Assembly: GCF_000473205.1 (NCBI RefSeq)
Contig: NZ_KI421507.1
Coordinates: 903,934 to 967,933 of the forward strand
Direction: 5' to 3'
Origin: Pseudophaeobacter arcticus DSM 23566
Lineage (GTDB): Bacteria > Pseudomonadota > Alphaproteobacteria > Rhodobacterales > Rhodobacteraceae
DNA length: 64,000 bases
This document shows, piece after piece, positions 42,381-52,789 of this stretch. Each line of letters starts with the position of its first letter. The first letter of the stretch is position 1. The translations under genes and the position numbers were made by a program. Below the pieces are notes generated by a model. That model ran no database searches, had not been told where the DNA came from, and worked only from the letters and a program-made list of their open reading frames with translations.

Positions 42381-42702
42381 GTCATCTGGCAGCGCCAGAA
42401 TCTGCCGCAAAGTCGATGCAAGAAAGGTGGCCTTGGCCGCCTTTTTTGTTGCCCCTATCTGTTGTCCTTTGTTCGCAAAAAGGGGGGGCTCCCGCCAATT
42501 TCGAGAGGCTTTGCCTCTCTGCCAATTGTTGGGGGTGGCAGAGCCCTGCGGGCTCTGCGGCTGCGCTTGTGGATGCGTATGTGGGGATGCCTGAGGAGAT
42601 GCCTGAAGGGATCCTGTGAGCTCTTGCAAGTGGGGCAGCAGCGGTGCACTGTTCGGCGAAAAGTGATGTGCGGCGAAAATTTGATCAAGTGTGAGGTAGG
42701 CG
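42381..42702. other. Spacer mraY-murD with terminator and GC-rich hairpins
   Basis: 322 bases. After the mraY terminator come GGGGGGGCTCCCGCC, AGAGAGGC/GCCTCTCT-type and GCAGAGCCC/GGGCTCTGC inverted repeats (about 42481-42570), a style of intergenic palindrome also hinted at 10260. A promoter for murD is likely in the last 100 bases but was not identified. Confidence 0.5.
42424..42447 (+). terminator. Intrinsic terminator after mraY
   Basis: AGGTGGCC (42425-42432), loop TT, GGCCGCCT (42435-42442), then TTTTTT to 42447. It divides the dcw cluster internally. Confidence 0.8.
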
Positions 42703-44100
42703 ATGATCCCGGTTCAAGGGTTTGAAGGCGCGACGGTTGCTGTTTTGGGGCTGGGACGGTCTGGCCTGGCCACGGCGCGGGCACTGCTGGCGGGCGGCGC
42801 CACTCCGGTGTGTTGGGATGATCAGCCACAGGCGCGGGACCGGGCCGAGGCCGAGGGGTTTCAGCTGCGGGATCTGCACCGGCAGGGGGCCTTTGATGAT
42901 ATTGCCACTCTGGTGGCCTCGCCGGGGATCCCGCATCTTTATCCCCAGCCAAACCCGGTGATCCGCGCCGCGCTGCAGGCTGGCGTGCCGGTGGACAATG
43001 ATATCGGGCTGTTCTTTGCGTCATTGCCGGCCCAGGGCTGGGATATGCTGGACCAGCCGCCCAAGGTGGTTGCCATCACCGGTTCCAACGGCAAATCCAC
43101 CACGGTGGCGCTGCTGCATCATATCCTGGAAAGCGTTGGCCGGGACAGTCAGATGGCGGGCAATATCGGGCGCGGGGTGCTGGATATCGACCCGCCCGGA
43201 GAGGCCGGTGTTGTGGTGCTGGAGCTGTCCAGCTACCAGACCGAACTGGCCCGCGCCCTGACCCCGGATGTGGCCATCCTGACCAATCTGTCGCCGGATC
43301 ATCTGGACCGTCATGCCGGGCTGGGGGGCTATTTTGCCGCCAAACGCAGGCTGTTTGCCGAGGGCGGCCCGGATCGGGCCATCATTGGCATTGATGAGGA
43401 TGAGGGGCTGTTTCTGGCGGGGCAGATGTCGCAGGCGGCCAGCGATGACCGGGTGATCCGGGTGGCCTCGGGGCGCAAGCTGACCGGGCCGGGCTGGCAG
43501 GTCTTTGCCCGCAAAGGCTTTCTCAGCGAGATGCGCAAGGGGCGGCAGGTGGGCTCGATTGATCTGCGCCAGATGACCGGCTTGCCCGGGGCTCACAACC
43601 ACCAGAACGCCTGTGCCGCCTATGCGGCGGCGCGGGTCTTGGGATTGGCGCCGCGGGTGATCGAAGCGGCCCTGGCCACATATCCCGGCCTGCCGCATCG
43701 CAGCCAGACCGTGGCCGAGGTGGCAGGGGTGCGCTATGTCAATGACAGCAAGGCGACCAATCTGGACAGCGCTGTCAAAGCGCTGAGTGCTTTCAAGAAC
43801 ATCCGCTGGATCTGCGGCGGATTGGAAAAAGAGGGCGGTCTGGGTGCGCTGAGCGGCCAGACCGGGTCTGTCCGCAAGGCCTATGTGATTGGCCGCGAGG
43901 CTGCGGGTTTTGCCATGCAACTGGATGTCGAGGCGGAGGTCTGCACCACCATGGCGCGGGCGGTGGCCTGTGCCGTGGCTGAGGCCGAGCCCGGGGATGT
44001 GGTGCTGCTGGCGCCTGCTGCGGCGAGTTTTGATCAGTATGACAATTTTGAGCAGCGCGGCGATGACTTTATTGCCGAGGTGACGGCTCAATTGGGCTGA
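42703..44100 (+). CDS. murD: UDP-MurNAc-L-alanine:D-glutamate ligase MurD
   Basis: Adds D-Glu to UDP-MurNAc-L-Ala. The 465-residue ligase has an N-terminal Rossmann start ([17 protein letters not shown]), ATP loop [12 protein letters not shown] (about 127-138), the LELSSYQ motif and the C-terminal [11 protein letters not shown] segment. ATG 42703 follows GTGAGGTAGGCG. Separated from ftsW by a reverse-strand flavoprotein gene, unlike the usual adjacent order. Confidence 0.96.
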   Translation: MIPVQGFEGATVAVLGLGRSGLATARALLAGGATPVCWDDQPQARDRAEAEGFQLRDLHRQGAFDDIATLVASPGIPHLYPQPNPVIRAALQAGVPVDNDIGLFFASLPAQGWDMLDQPPKVVAITGSNGKSTTVALLHHILESVGRDSQMAGNIGRGVLDIDPPGEAGVVVLELSSYQTELARALTPDVAILTNLSPDHLDRHAGLGGYFAAKRRLFAEGGPDRAIIGIDEDEGLFLAGQMSQAASDDRVIRVASGRKLTGPGWQVFARKGFLSEMRKGRQVGSIDLRQMTGLPGAHNHQNACAAYAAARVLGLAPRVIEAALATYPGLPHRSQTVAEVAGVRYVNDSKATNLDSAVKALSAFKNIRWICGGLEKEGGLGALSGQTGSVRKAYVIGREAAGFAMQLDVEAEVCTTMARAVACAVAEAEPGDVVLLAPAAASFDQYDNFEQRGDDFIAEVTAQLG

Positions 44101-44425
44101 ACTCTGCGGTCAAGGCCTGCGGTCAAGGCCAGTGATCACGACCTGTGATCAAGACCTGTGGTCAAGCGCAGAGCAGGGGCTTTGTTAGGGGGCTCAGGGT
44201 AAGGGGCTCAGGTTCACCAAAACGGAAAACCCGTTGCGGGACCACCCACGCCCAGGCCCAGGCCCGTGCTGACAGGAGCCACGTCAGGGTCAAGAGAAAT
44301 AGCCGTCTCCCCGCCAAAAGCGGGGCCCCTCGGCGATTTCTCCTGAGCCTGCCGCTCTTCTCCTGTCTGATCGGGGGCAGGCGAGGGTGGCTCCGAAACG
44401 GAATTTCCGCGGCGGTTGAGGGCGA
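44101..44425. other. Spacer after murD with tandem duplications
   Basis: 325 bases. The first 65 carry overlapping 11-15 bp tandem repeats (GCGGTCAAGGCC, then TGATCAAGACCTGTGGTCAAG). The rest is GC-rich convergent sequence to the flavoprotein stop. No supported gene. Confidence 0.5.
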
Positions 44426-45616
44426 TCAGCTGGCGGCGCCTCCGGTGGCGATGGCTTGGCCTGCCGCATGGCCCGAGGCCCAGGCCCATTGAAAGTTATA
44501 GCCGCCCAACCAGCCGGTGACATCGACGGCCTCGCCAATGGCAAACAGTCCGGGTTGGGATTTGGCCTGCATGGTTTTGGAAGACAGCGCATTGGTGTCG
44601 ATGCCGCCCAGGGTGACCTCGGCGGTGCGGTAGCCTTCGGAGCCGCCGGGGGTAAGCTGCCAGCTCTGTAATGCGTCGCAGAGCGCCTGCAGGGCGGCGT
44701 CTGACTGATCTGCCAACCGACCGGTGATGGCGAACTCGGTGGCGAGGAAATCCACCAGCCGCCCAGGCAGATGGCGGGCGATTTCAGTGGTGAGGGCGCG
44801 CCGTCCCTGGGCCTGGCGCTGATCGCGCAGCAGGGTGAACAGGTCGGTCTGGGGGATCAGGTTGACGGTGATCGCTTCGCCCTGTTGCCAATAGGAGGAG
44901 AGTTGCAGCACCGCGGGGCCGGAGAGGCCGCGATGGGTGAACAACAGGGCTTCGTCAAAGCTGGCGCGTCTGTTGCACAGGCGCGCGGGCAGGGCGGTGC
45001 CGGCCAGAGCGGTAAACCGCCCCTCGGGAAAGGTGAAGGGGACCAGGCCCGGACAAGTATCAATCAGCGGCAGGCCAAATTGGCGGGCGATGTCATAGGC
45101 GAGACCGGTTGCGCCCATTTTGGGGATGCTTTTGCCGCCGGTGGCCAGGACCAGATTGGCGCAGGCTACCTGGTGTGGGCTGCCGTCACGCAGCAGTGTC
45201 AGCTGATATTGACCGCCCTCATAGCACACGTGCTCAACCGAGGTTTTGAGCCAGAGTTGCGCCCCCGCCTGTGTCAGCTCATCCACCAGCATGGCGACGA
45301 TCTGCTTGGCCGAGCCATCGCAAAACAACTGGCCCAGGGTCTTTTCATGCCAGGTGATGCCGTAGCGGTCGACCAGCGAGATAAAATCCCATTGGCTATA
45401 GCGGGCCAGGGCGGATTTGCAGAAATGCGGGTTCTGCGAGATGTAGTTTTCCGGGGTGACGTCCAGATTGGTGAAATTGCTGCGCCCGCCGCCGGAAATG
45501 CGGATCTTTTCCCCCGGGGACTTGGCGTGGTCCACCACCAGGCAGTCGCCGCCTGCATGGGCGGCACACATCATGCCGGCGGCGCCGGCGCCTAGAATCA
45601 CGGTGTTAACATACAT
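44426..45616 (-). CDS. HI0933/BaiN-family FAD-dependent oxidoreductase
   Basis: Flavoprotein of the HI0933-like family (YhiN/BaiN), 396 residues from ATG 45616. A second ATG 9 bases upstream is possible. FAD-binding VILGAGAAGMMCA at the N-terminus, the family-typical ISGGGRSNFTN, LATGGKSIPKMGATGLAYDIA, GGIDTNALSSKTMQAK and the C-terminal GLFAIGEAVDVTGWLGGYNFQWAWASG are all clear. The substrate is unknown. It sits in reverse orientation inside the dcw cluster between murD and ftsW, so it is an insertion in the usual order. Nothing suggests a cell-wall role. Confidence 0.88.
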   Translation of the reverse strand: MYVNTVILGAGAAGMMCAAHAGGDCLVVDHAKSPGEKIRISGGGRSNFTNLDVTPENYISQNPHFCKSALARYSQWDFISLVDRYGITWHEKTLGQLFCDGSAKQIVAMLVDELTQAGAQLWLKTSVEHVCYEGGQYQLTLLRDGSPHQVACANLVLATGGKSIPKMGATGLAYDIARQFGLPLIDTCPGLVPFTFPEGRFTALAGTALPARLCNRRASFDEALLFTHRGLSGPAVLQLSSYWQQGEAITVNLIPQTDLFTLLRDQRQAQGRRALTTEIARHLPGRLVDFLATEFAITGRLADQSDAALQALCDALQSWQLTPGGSEGYRTAEVTLGGIDTNALSSKTMQAKSQPGLFAIGEAVDVTGWLGGYNFQWAWASGHAAGQAIATGGAAS

Positions 45617-45832
45617 GCAGTGCATCCATCACGGATGGGCCAGTGGCGCAAGGGGCGAGCCTTAGGGGCCGCAGCAGAGCGCTGTGGGACCGGGGAGCGG
45701 GGCGGCGCACCACGGCTGCAAAAACCTGCTGTTGGATCATCAATGGGCTGGCTTGAAGGGCGGTTTGCGGTTACTCTGTTTGCAATGACCCCAAAATGGG
45801 GCTGATCTTGAGGCAAAACTGGCGGTAATCCC

Positions 45833-47002
45833 ATGACTGAGATGGTCTATGGAGCGGTTCCTGTACCCACAGGTGAACCGATCCTTCCAAAATGGTGGCG
45901 GACGTTGGACAAATGGTCCATGTCCTGCATTCTGACGCTCTTTGTATTGGGGTTGCTTTTGGGCCTGGCGGCCTCGGTCCCCCTGGCCGAGCGCAACGGG
46001 TTTGACAATTTTCACTATGTGCAGCGGCAGGCCATTTTTGGCATCACCGCGCTTGGTGCGATGATCCTGACCTCGATGATGTCGCCGCAACTGGTGCGAC
46101 GCCTAGCTGTTGTTGGCTTTGCCTGCGCCTTTCTGGCGCTGGCGCTGCTGCCCATTCTGGGGACGGATTTTGGCAAGGGGGCTGTGCGCTGGTATTCGCT
46201 GGGCTTTGCCTCGTTGCAACCCTCCGAGTTTCTGAAGCCCGGGTTTATCGTGGTTGCGGCCTGGATGATCTCCTCCAGTCAGCAGATCAATGGACCACCC
46301 GGCACCCTGATCTCCTTTGGGATCTGTATGGCGGTGGTGATGATGCTGGTGCTGCAGCCCGATTTTGGCCAGGCCTGTCTGATCCTGTTTGGCTGGGGCG
46401 TGATGTATTTTGTTGCCGGCGCACCGATGCTGCTGTTGGTCGGGATGGCCTGTGTGGTGGTGATGAGCGGTATCGTTGCCTATTCAAACTCCGAGCATTT
46501 TGCCCGCCGCATCGACGGGTTCCTGAACCCGGAAATCGATCCCACCACCCAGATGGGCTATGCCACCAATGCCATCCGCGAAGGCGGGCTGTTTGGGGTT
46601 GGTGTTGGTGAGGGGCAGGTGAAATGGTCGCTGCCCGATGCCCATACCGATTTTATCGTGGCCGTCGCCGCCGAGGAATACGGGCTGATCCTGGTTTTGG
46701 TACTGATTGGCCTTTACGCCATGGTGGTGGTGCGCTCCCTGTTCCGGCTGATGCGCGAGCGCGACCCCTTCATTCGACTGGCGGGGACGGGCCTGGTCTG
46801 CATGTTTGGTGTGCAGGCGATGATCAACATGGGGGTTGCTGTGCGGTTGCTTCCGGCCAAGGGCATGACGCTGCCCTTTGTCAGCTACGGCGGGTCTTCG
46901 CTGATTGCCGGCGGGATTGCGGTGGGGATGCTCTTGTCTTTTACCCGCGCAAGACCGCAGGGTGAGATCGCCGATTTCCTGCGTGGCCGCGGGCGCGGCT
47001 GA
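45833..47002 (+). CDS. ftsW: Septal peptidoglycan glycosyltransferase FtsW
   Basis: SEDS-family lipid II polymerase of the divisome, partner of FtsI, 389 residues with about ten membrane helices. Family marks include [20 protein letters not shown] (conserved loop near the catalytic site), [15 protein letters not shown] with the essential aspartate, and [13 protein letters not shown] near the C-terminus. 72 bases before murG. It must be transcribed from a promoter in the short divergent spacer with the flavoprotein gene. Confidence 0.96.
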   Translation: MTEMVYGAVPVPTGEPILPKWWRTLDKWSMSCILTLFVLGLLLGLAASVPLAERNGFDNFHYVQRQAIFGITALGAMILTSMMSPQLVRRLAVVGFACAFLALALLPILGTDFGKGAVRWYSLGFASLQPSEFLKPGFIVVAAWMISSSQQINGPPGTLISFGICMAVVMMLVLQPDFGQACLILFGWGVMYFVAGAPMLLLVGMACVVVMSGIVAYSNSEHFARRIDGFLNPEIDPTTQMGYATNAIREGGLFGVGVGEGQVKWSLPDAHTDFIVAVAAEEYGLILVLVLIGLYAMVVVRSLFRLMRERDPFIRLAGTGLVCMFGVQAMINMGVAVRLLPAKGMTLPFVSYGGSSLIAGGIAVGMLLSFTRARPQGEIADFLRGRGRG

Positions 47003-47073
47003 TCTCAAAAGCCCCAAAAGCGCTGGCCCAAAGTGATTGCAGGGCCAGGCTCAAGCAAAGAAGCGCGATTGAT

Positions 47074-48165
47074 ATGACACAGAAACTGCTCTTGATGGCG
47101 GCCGGGGGCACCGGTGGGCATATGTTTCCCGCCCAGGCCCTGGCTGAGGCGATGCTGCGCCGGGGCTGGCGGGTGAAGCTGTCGACCGATGCGCGCGGTG
47201 CGCGCTACACGGGCGGCTTTCCCCATACCACCGAAATCACGCAGGTTTCCTCAGCCACCTTTGCCCGTGGCGGGGTGTTGGCCAAGGCCATGGTGGCGCC
47301 AAAGATTGCCGGCGGAATTCTGTCGATGGCGCTGCAGATGCGCCGGGATCGCCCGGATGCGGTGATTGGCTTTGGCGGCTATCCGTCAATTCCGGCCCTG
47401 GGCGCGGCGACGCTGCTGAAACTTCCCCGGATGATCCACGAACAAAATGGCGTGCTGGGGCGGGTAAACCAGCTGTTTTCAACGCGGGTGGCCGGGGTTG
47501 CCTGCGGCACCTGGCCGACGGATCTGCCAGACACTGTGCCGCATGAACATGTGGGCAATCCGGTGCGGGCTGCGGTGATGGAGCGGGCCGGGGCTGGCTA
47601 TATCGAGCCCGGCGCCTACCCGATGTCGATCCTGGTGATGGGCGGCAGCCAGGGGGCGCGCATCCTGTCGGATGTGGTGCCTGCGGCGATTGCCGCCCTG
47701 CCGCAGGAGCTGCGCCAATATCTGCGCGTCTCGCATCAGGCCCGCGGCGAAGATATGGAGCGCGTCAGCGCGTTTTACAGCGAGCATGGGATTTCGGCGG
47801 ATGTACAGCCGTTCTTTAACGACGTGCCCGCGCGCATGTCCGAAGCGCAGCTGGTGATCTCGCGCGCCGGGGCCTCCTCTGTGGCGGATATCAGCGTGAT
47901 TGGCCGGCCCAGCATTTTGGTGCCCTATGCGGCGGCGACCGGCGACCATCAAACCGCCAATGCCCGTGGGCTGGTGAAGGCCGGTGGCGCCATTTTGATC
48001 CCCGAAAGTGCACTTGACGTCGCGGCGCTGAGCGCGCAAATCGAGGCAGTTTTGAGCAACCCGCAGGCGGCCATGCAAATGTCGCTTGCCGCATTAAGCG
48101 CCGGTGTTCCCGATGCCACCAACAGATTGGTGGCTCTGGTCGAGCAACTGGCCGAGGAAGGATAA
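47074..48165 (+). CDS. murG: Lipid I N-acetylglucosaminyltransferase MurG
   Basis: Peripheral inner-membrane enzyme forming lipid II from lipid I and UDP-GlcNAc. The 363-residue GT-B protein has the N-terminal [12 protein letters not shown] loop, GFGGYPSIP, the second glycine loop [12 protein letters not shown] and the [11 protein letters not shown] and HQTANA donor-binding segments. Its stop overlaps the murC start by one base (TAATG). Confidence 0.96.
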   Translation: MTQKLLLMAAGGTGGHMFPAQALAEAMLRRGWRVKLSTDARGARYTGGFPHTTEITQVSSATFARGGVLAKAMVAPKIAGGILSMALQMRRDRPDAVIGFGGYPSIPALGAATLLKLPRMIHEQNGVLGRVNQLFSTRVAGVACGTWPTDLPDTVPHEHVGNPVRAAVMERAGAGYIEPGAYPMSILVMGGSQGARILSDVVPAAIAALPQELRQYLRVSHQARGEDMERVSAFYSEHGISADVQPFFNDVPARMSEAQLVISRAGASSVADISVIGRPSILVPYAAATGDHQTANARGLVKAGGAILIPESALDVAALSAQIEAVLSNPQAAMQMSLAALSAGVPDATNRLVALVEQLAEEG

Positions 48166-49580
48166 TGATGACCCCAGCAACCAAACTGCCCGGTGACGTT
48201 GGCCCCATCCATTTTGTCGGCATCGGCGGCATTGGCATGTCCGGTATTGCTGAGGTTCTGCTCAATCTGGGCTATGTGGTGCAGGGCTCTGATCTGAAGG
48301 CCTCCAAGATTACCCAGCGGCTGGAAACGCTGGGGGCCCTGGTTTTTGTGGGGCAAAAGGCGGAAAACCTGGCCGAGGCTGAGGTGGTGGTGATTTCCTC
48401 TGCCATCAAACCCGGCAACCCCGAACTGGACGAGGCCCGCCGGCTAGGTCTGCCGGTGGTGCGCCGCGCCGAGATGCTGGCAGAGCTGATGCGGCTGAAA
48501 TCCAATATCGCCATTGGCGGCACCCATGGCAAAACCACCACCACAACCATGATGGCCGAACTTATGGTTGCTGGCAAATTTGACCCCACGGTTGTCAACG
48601 GCGGCATCATCCATGCCTATGGGTCCAACGCCCGCATGGGGCAGGGCGAATGGATGGTGGTGGAAGCGGATGAAAGCGACGGCACCTTCAACCGGCTGCC
48701 CGCCACCATCGCCGTGGTCACCAATATCGACCCTGAACACATGGAACATTGGGGCGATTTTGACACCCTGCGCGATGGCTTCCACGAGTTTGTCTCCAAT
48801 ATTCCCTTTTATGGCGTGGCGGTCTGTTGCACCGATCATGCCGAGGTGCAGGCCCTGGTGGGCCGGATCACCGATCGCCGGGTTGTCACCTATGGGTTCA
48901 ACGCCCAGGCCGATGTGCGGGCCACCAACCTGACCTACAAGGCGGGGGTGGCACATTTTGATGTTCATCTGCAGTCCGAGGACAAGGTGATCAAAGGCTG
49001 CAGCCTGCCAATGCCCGGAGATCACAACGTCTCCAATGCCCTGTCCGCTGTGGCTGTGGCCCGACATCTGGGCATGAACACCAGCGAAATCCGCGAGGCC
49101 CTGGCCGCCTTTGGCGGCGTCAACCGCCGCTTTACCAAGGTGGGCGAAGTGAATGGCGTCACCATCATCGACGACTATGGTCACCATCCGGTTGAAATTG
49201 CCGCTGTGCTCAAGGCGGCGCGTCAGGCCATTGCCGATAGCCCCGGTGCGCGGGTGATTGCGGTGCATCAGCCGCATCGCTATTCGCGCCTGTCTGATCT
49301 GTTCGAAGATTTCTGCGCCTGTTTCAACGAGGCGGATGTGGTTGCCATCGCCGAGGTTTTTGCCGCAGGTGAAGATCCAATCCCCGGCGCCAGCCGCGAT
49401 GACCTGGTTGCCGGCATGATCCGCCATGGCCACCGTCACGCCCGTGCCCTGCTGAACGAGGATGATCTGGAACGGCTGGTGCGCGAGCAGACGCGCCCCG
49501 GCGATATGGTGGTCTGCCTGGGGGCCGGGACAATCAGCACCTGGGCCAATGGTCTGCCAGAGCGCTTGAGCCGCAACTGA
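48165..49580 (+). CDS. murC: UDP-MurNAc:L-alanine ligase MurC
   Basis: First Mur ligase, adding L-Ala to UDP-MurNAc. 471 residues. N-terminal [20 protein letters not shown] loop [15 protein letters not shown] (about 120-134), [10 protein letters not shown] and the HQPHRYSR motif of the C-terminal domain are present. Two adjacent ATG codons (48165 and 48168) could serve as start, both after GAGGAAGG. Followed by a permease gene rather than murB. Confidence 0.96.
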   Translation: MMTPATKLPGDVGPIHFVGIGGIGMSGIAEVLLNLGYVVQGSDLKASKITQRLETLGALVFVGQKAENLAEAEVVVISSAIKPGNPELDEARRLGLPVVRRAEMLAELMRLKSNIAIGGTHGKTTTTTMMAELMVAGKFDPTVVNGGIIHAYGSNARMGQGEWMVVEADESDGTFNRLPATIAVVTNIDPEHMEHWGDFDTLRDGFHEFVSNIPFYGVAVCCTDHAEVQALVGRITDRRVVTYGFNAQADVRATNLTYKAGVAHFDVHLQSEDKVIKGCSLPMPGDHNVSNALSAVAVARHLGMNTSEIREALAAFGGVNRRFTKVGEVNGVTIIDDYGHHPVEIAAVLKAARQAIADSPGARVIAVHQPHRYSRLSDLFEDFCACFNEADVVAIAEVFAAGEDPIPGASRDDLVAGMIRHGHRHARALLNEDDLERLVREQTRPGDMVVCLGAGTISTWANGLPERLSRN

Positions 49581-49610
49581 TGCCTGCCTGACCCCAAAAG
49601 GATCCGCCAA

Positions 49611-50834
49611 ATGAGCCAGCAGCTGAAGCGCCGTATCGGGTTAGGTCTTTTGACGGCCTATGGTATCGGCGTCATGGTGGGGGCGGGGATCTATGTGCTG
49701 GTGGGGGCGGTGGCCGCCGAGGCCGGAGTGCTGGCGCCGCTGGCCTTTTTGCTCGCCGGGCTGATTGCTGCACCAACGGCGCTGTCTTATGCCGAATTCT
49801 CCTCCCGTCTGCCCGAAGCCGCAGGCGAGGCCGCCTATGTTGGCCAGGGGTTCAACTCCAAATTCTTTGCGATCTTTGTCGGGCTGGCAGTGGTGGTTGC
49901 CGGGACGATCTCTGCCGGGGCGGTATTGCGGGGCGGGGCGGGCTATTTTGCGGCGGCCACGGGAGTGGATGCCGAAATAGCCATCATTGGCATGGGGGCG
50001 GCCTTGGTACTGGTCGCCATTGTTGGCGTGCTGGAAAGCTTTGCGCTGGTTGCGGTCTTCACATTGATCGAGGTGCTGGGCCTGGCCCTGGTGGTCTGGG
50101 CTGGCTTTTCCACCTCGGCCAGCCCTGACTGGACCGCCGCTTTGCCGCTGGCTGAGATGGTCACGACGCCTGGGCTTGTCACGGGGCTTGCCACGGGGAT
50201 CGCCTTTGGCGCGGTGCTGGCCTTTTTTGCCTTTATCGGCTTTGAAGACATTGTAAACATGGCAGAAGAGGTGCGGAACCCAACCCGCGTTCTGCCCCTG
50301 GCAATAGTCATTTCCCTGGCCGTAACCTCGGTGATCTACGCGCTGGTCTGTTGGGCCGCCGTTCGAACGGTGCCGCTGGCGGCGCTGGCCGAGTCCCAAA
50401 GCCCGCTGGCGCTGGTCTGGCAGCAGTCGCAGGGCGGCAGTGCGCGGTTCTTGTCGGCGATTGCGGTCTTTGCAGCGCTGAATGGTGTGCTGGCCCAGAT
50501 CGTCATGGCCTCGCGGGTGCTTTATGGTCTGGGCGGCCGGACCACCGGGCTGGCGGTCTTTCGCCATGCGCATCCACGCTTTGGCACCCCGGTGCGCGCC
50601 ACTTTGCTGATTGGTCTGGCGGTTCTGGTCGCCGCCTATTGGCTGCCGGTGGCGCAGCTGGCGGGCGCCACCTCCGCCACGCTTTTGTCTGTCTTTGTGC
50701 TGGTGAACCTGGCCCTGATCCTGCAAAAACGCCGCCAGCCAGAGGCGCCTTTTCGGATCTCAATGGCGGTTCCGGTGCTGGGGCTGGTCATGTCGCTGCT
50801 GGCGCTGGCAACCGCAGTAAAGGGCTGGATATGA
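49611..50834 (+). CDS. APC-superfamily amino acid permease
   Basis: Secondary transporter of the amino acid-polyamine-organocation family, 407 residues with about twelve helices. Hallmarks: the GLLTAYGIGVMVGAGIYVLVG first helix with the substrate-binding glycine loop, the SYAEFSSRLPEAAGEAAYV loop and the FIGFEDIVNMAEEVRNP segment of helix 6. It is 30 bases after murC and overlaps the next gene by ATGA, so it is embedded in the dcw transcript. Substrate unknown. An import role for wall amino acids (Ala, Glu, DAP) is conceivable but speculative. Confidence 0.88.
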   Translation: MSQQLKRRIGLGLLTAYGIGVMVGAGIYVLVGAVAAEAGVLAPLAFLLAGLIAAPTALSYAEFSSRLPEAAGEAAYVGQGFNSKFFAIFVGLAVVVAGTISAGAVLRGGAGYFAAATGVDAEIAIIGMGAALVLVAIVGVLESFALVAVFTLIEVLGLALVVWAGFSTSASPDWTAALPLAEMVTTPGLVTGLATGIAFGAVLAFFAFIGFEDIVNMAEEVRNPTRVLPLAIVISLAVTSVIYALVCWAAVRTVPLAALAESQSPLALVWQQSQGGSARFLSAIAVFAALNGVLAQIVMASRVLYGLGGRTTGLAVFRHAHPRFGTPVRATLLIGLAVLVAAYWLPVAQLAGATSATLLSVFVLVNLALILQKRRQPEAPFRISMAVPVLGLVMSLLALATAVKGWI

Positions 50835-51076
50835 GCCTGCTTGCGGCCATCCTGTGGGTTCTGGCCACCACGGCGGTTGCCCTGCTGCCGGTGGAGCGGC
50901 ATTTTGTGCCGGGGCGCATTCTGCTGTGCATCGCTCCGTTTCTGTTGATCTGGATGGGGCTTGAAATGGGCTGGATGGCGGTTGCCTTTGGGCTGTTTGC
51001 AGTGGCGTCGATGTACCGTCGCCCGATCCGCTACTACTGGACCAAATGGCGCCAGCCGACGGAGGGGCCGCAATGA
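50831..51076 (+). CDS. DUF2484 membrane protein, first copy
   Basis: An 81-residue protein with two to three membrane helices (SLLAAILWVLATTAVALLP; RILLCIAPFLLIWMGLEM) and a basic C-terminus (YRRPIRYYWTKWRQP). It belongs to DUF2484, small inner-membrane proteins of Rhodobacterales found between murC and murB. Function unknown. ATGA overlaps link it to the permease upstream and to the second copy downstream. Conserved placement suggests a link with wall synthesis or division. Confidence 0.8.
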   Translation: MSLLAAILWVLATTAVALLPVERHFVPGRILLCIAPFLLIWMGLEMGWMAVAFGLFAVASMYRRPIRYYWTKWRQPTEGPQ

Positions 51077-51342
51077 CACTCTCGCTGACGCTTGCGGCGG
51101 TCTGGGCTTTGGTGGCCAATATCCTGGCGGTACTGCCGAGCCGCGACAATCACTGGCGCCGGGCCTATGTTCTGATCGCCATTGGCATCCCGCTACTGGG
51201 CTATGTGGTCTATGAAAACGGCCCCTGGTGGGGGCTGGCGGTGCTTTGCGCTGCCATGAGCGTGCTGCGCTGGCCGCTGATCTATCTGGGACGCTGGCTG
51301 CGCAAGCGGGGTTTTGCCAAACATGTGGATGGCGGGGAGTGA
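51073..51342 (+). CDS. DUF2484 membrane protein, second copy
   Basis: An 89-residue paralogue of the preceding protein with the same plan: SLTLAAVWALVANILAVLP, a middle YVLIAIGIPLLGYVVYENG helix and a basic tail (LIYLGRWLRKRGF). The shared WxLxA...LLP/VLPS and Y-R-RP/LRWPLIY patterns suggest tandem duplication and a possible heterodimer. Starts in an ATGA overlap with the first copy. Confidence 0.8.
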   Translation: MTLSLTLAAVWALVANILAVLPSRDNHWRRAYVLIAIGIPLLGYVVYENGPWWGLAVLCAAMSVLRWPLIYLGRWLRKRGFAKHVDGGE

Positions 51343-51481
51343 CGGTGGCCCCAGAATTGGTTTTGCCCTTGCCCTTGCCCTTGCCGGTGCTTTGCTTATG
51401 GCCTCTTGGCTTGCAACTTTGCTCGCCTTCTGCTTTGGCCTGCTGATCAATACTTTTCTACGCTGGATGGACTGGCTCTGA
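51329..51481 (+). CDS. Possible 50-residue membrane peptide before murB
   Basis: A frame from ATG 51329 to TGA 51481 fits exactly between the second DUF2484 gene (14-nt overlap) and murB (2 bases later). It encodes a short polar start (MAGSDGGPR) and one long hydrophobic stretch with a central break ([16 protein letters not shown]...[10 protein letters not shown]), ending RWMDWL. A (CTTGCC)3 repeat lies in the first half. No strong ribosome site, so it would depend on coupling. No family recognised. Confidence 0.35.
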   Translation: MAGSDGGPRIGFALALALAGALLMASWLATLLAFCFGLLINTFLRWMDWL

Positions 51482-51483
51482 AC

Positions 51484-52434
51484 ATGTCTGAACTTGATCT
51501 TTCAAATATGCCATCGCTACGTGGTAAGCTGACCCCCAATCGCGCCCTGTCCGATCTGACCTGGCTGCGCGTTGGCGGTGCGGCTGACTATCTGTTCCAG
51601 CCGGCAGATGTCGAAGATCTGCAGAGCTTCTTGGCGCAATTGCCCGCTGACATTGCGGTTTTTCCCATGGGCGTTGGTTCCAACCTGATCGTGCGCGATG
51701 GGGGCTTGCGGGCGGTGGTGATCCGTCTGGGGCGCGGCTTTAACGGGATCGAGATCGCAGGGGACCAGATCACCGCAGGCGCGGCGGCGCTGGATGCCCA
51801 TGTGGCACGCAAAGGTGCCGACGCAGGCCTGGACCTGACCTTTCTGCGGACCATTCCGGGATCTATCGGCGGGGCCGTGCGGATGAATGCTGGCTGCTAT
51901 GGCTCATATGTGGCGGATCACTTTGTGTCGGCACAGATTGTCACCCGCGATGGCAGCCTGCGCGACATCACCGCCGAGGAGCTGCAGTTCCAATACCGCC
52001 AGACCGCGTTGCCTGAGGGCGCGGTATTGATTTCGGCAACCCTGCGCGCCAAACCCGGACAGCCGGAGGCGCTGCAGGCCCGCATGGAATCCCAGCTGAA
52101 AAAGCGCGATGACACCCAGCCCACCAAGGACCGCTCTGCCGGATCGACCTTTCGCAATCCGGCCGGGTTTTCCTCGACGGGCCAGGCTGATGATCTGCAG
52201 GATCTGAAGGCCTGGAAGGTGATTGATGACGCGGGGATGCGCGGCGCCCAGGTGGGCGGCGCCCAAATGAGCAAAAAACACTCCAACTTCATGATCAACA
52301 CCGGTGGCGCAACTGCCGCAGATCTGGAAACTTTGGGCGAAGATGTCAGAAAAAAGGTTTACGCCAATTCCGGCATAACGCTAGAATGGGAAATCATGAG
52401 GGTCGGAGAACCCCTGTTAGAGCAGCAAGAATAA
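51484..52434 (+). CDS. murB: UDP-N-acetylenolpyruvoylglucosamine reductase MurB
   Basis: FAD- and NADPH-dependent enzyme producing UDP-MurNAc. 316 residues from ATG 51484; a start at 51508 is possible. FAD-domain marks VGGAADYLF and [14 protein letters not shown], the GxPG-type loop [21 protein letters not shown] and the catalytic SAGSTFRNP serine region with a C-terminal glutamate segment are present. Type II-like short form without the extra loop. Last gene before a 355-base spacer. Confidence 0.95.
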   Translation: MSELDLSNMPSLRGKLTPNRALSDLTWLRVGGAADYLFQPADVEDLQSFLAQLPADIAVFPMGVGSNLIVRDGGLRAVVIRLGRGFNGIEIAGDQITAGAAALDAHVARKGADAGLDLTFLRTIPGSIGGAVRMNAGCYGSYVADHFVSAQIVTRDGSLRDITAEELQFQYRQTALPEGAVLISATLRAKPGQPEALQARMESQLKKRDDTQPTKDRSAGSTFRNPAGFSSTGQADDLQDLKAWKVIDDAGMRGAQVGGAQMSKKHSNFMINTGGATAADLETLGEDVRKKVYANSGITLEWEIMRVGEPLLEQQE

Positions 52435-52789
52435 CGTCGGGACATTCAAAAACGCGCTACCTTTTCAAATCCTTATAGATTTGTTTGGGGGGATTTTTTT
52501 GTCGTTTGGGCGTGACAGCAGACAGGCAGGATCTTAATCATGGTAAAGGTGCTATTAATAACCCGGTAAGACTTGCGGCGTTATGATGGCTCAGGGCCCC
52601 TGTTTTGGGGCGCGGATTTTTTTGCCGGGTGGCCTTAGGCAGTCATTTGGTGGGGCAGGATCCTGGATCTTGCAGCTTTTAGGGGCTGAATGCCTCAACT
52701 TACGGGCAACGACCCGAAAATAATGCGGGCCTGGTTTTTAGGGCTCCAATAACCAAGGGCGCAAAGCCCGATAATTTTGAGGCGCTATC
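52435..52789. other. Spacer murB-ddl, probable promoter of ddl-ftsQA
   Basis: 355 bases, AT-rich in 52440-52580. A weak hairpin CAAATC/GATTTG (52466-52471, 52478-52483) is followed by a later GGGGGGATTTTTTT. TATTAATAA near 52555 is -10-like. A CTTAATCATGG block resembles half a CtrA site, but the second TTAA is missing. No gene. Confidence 0.5.
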
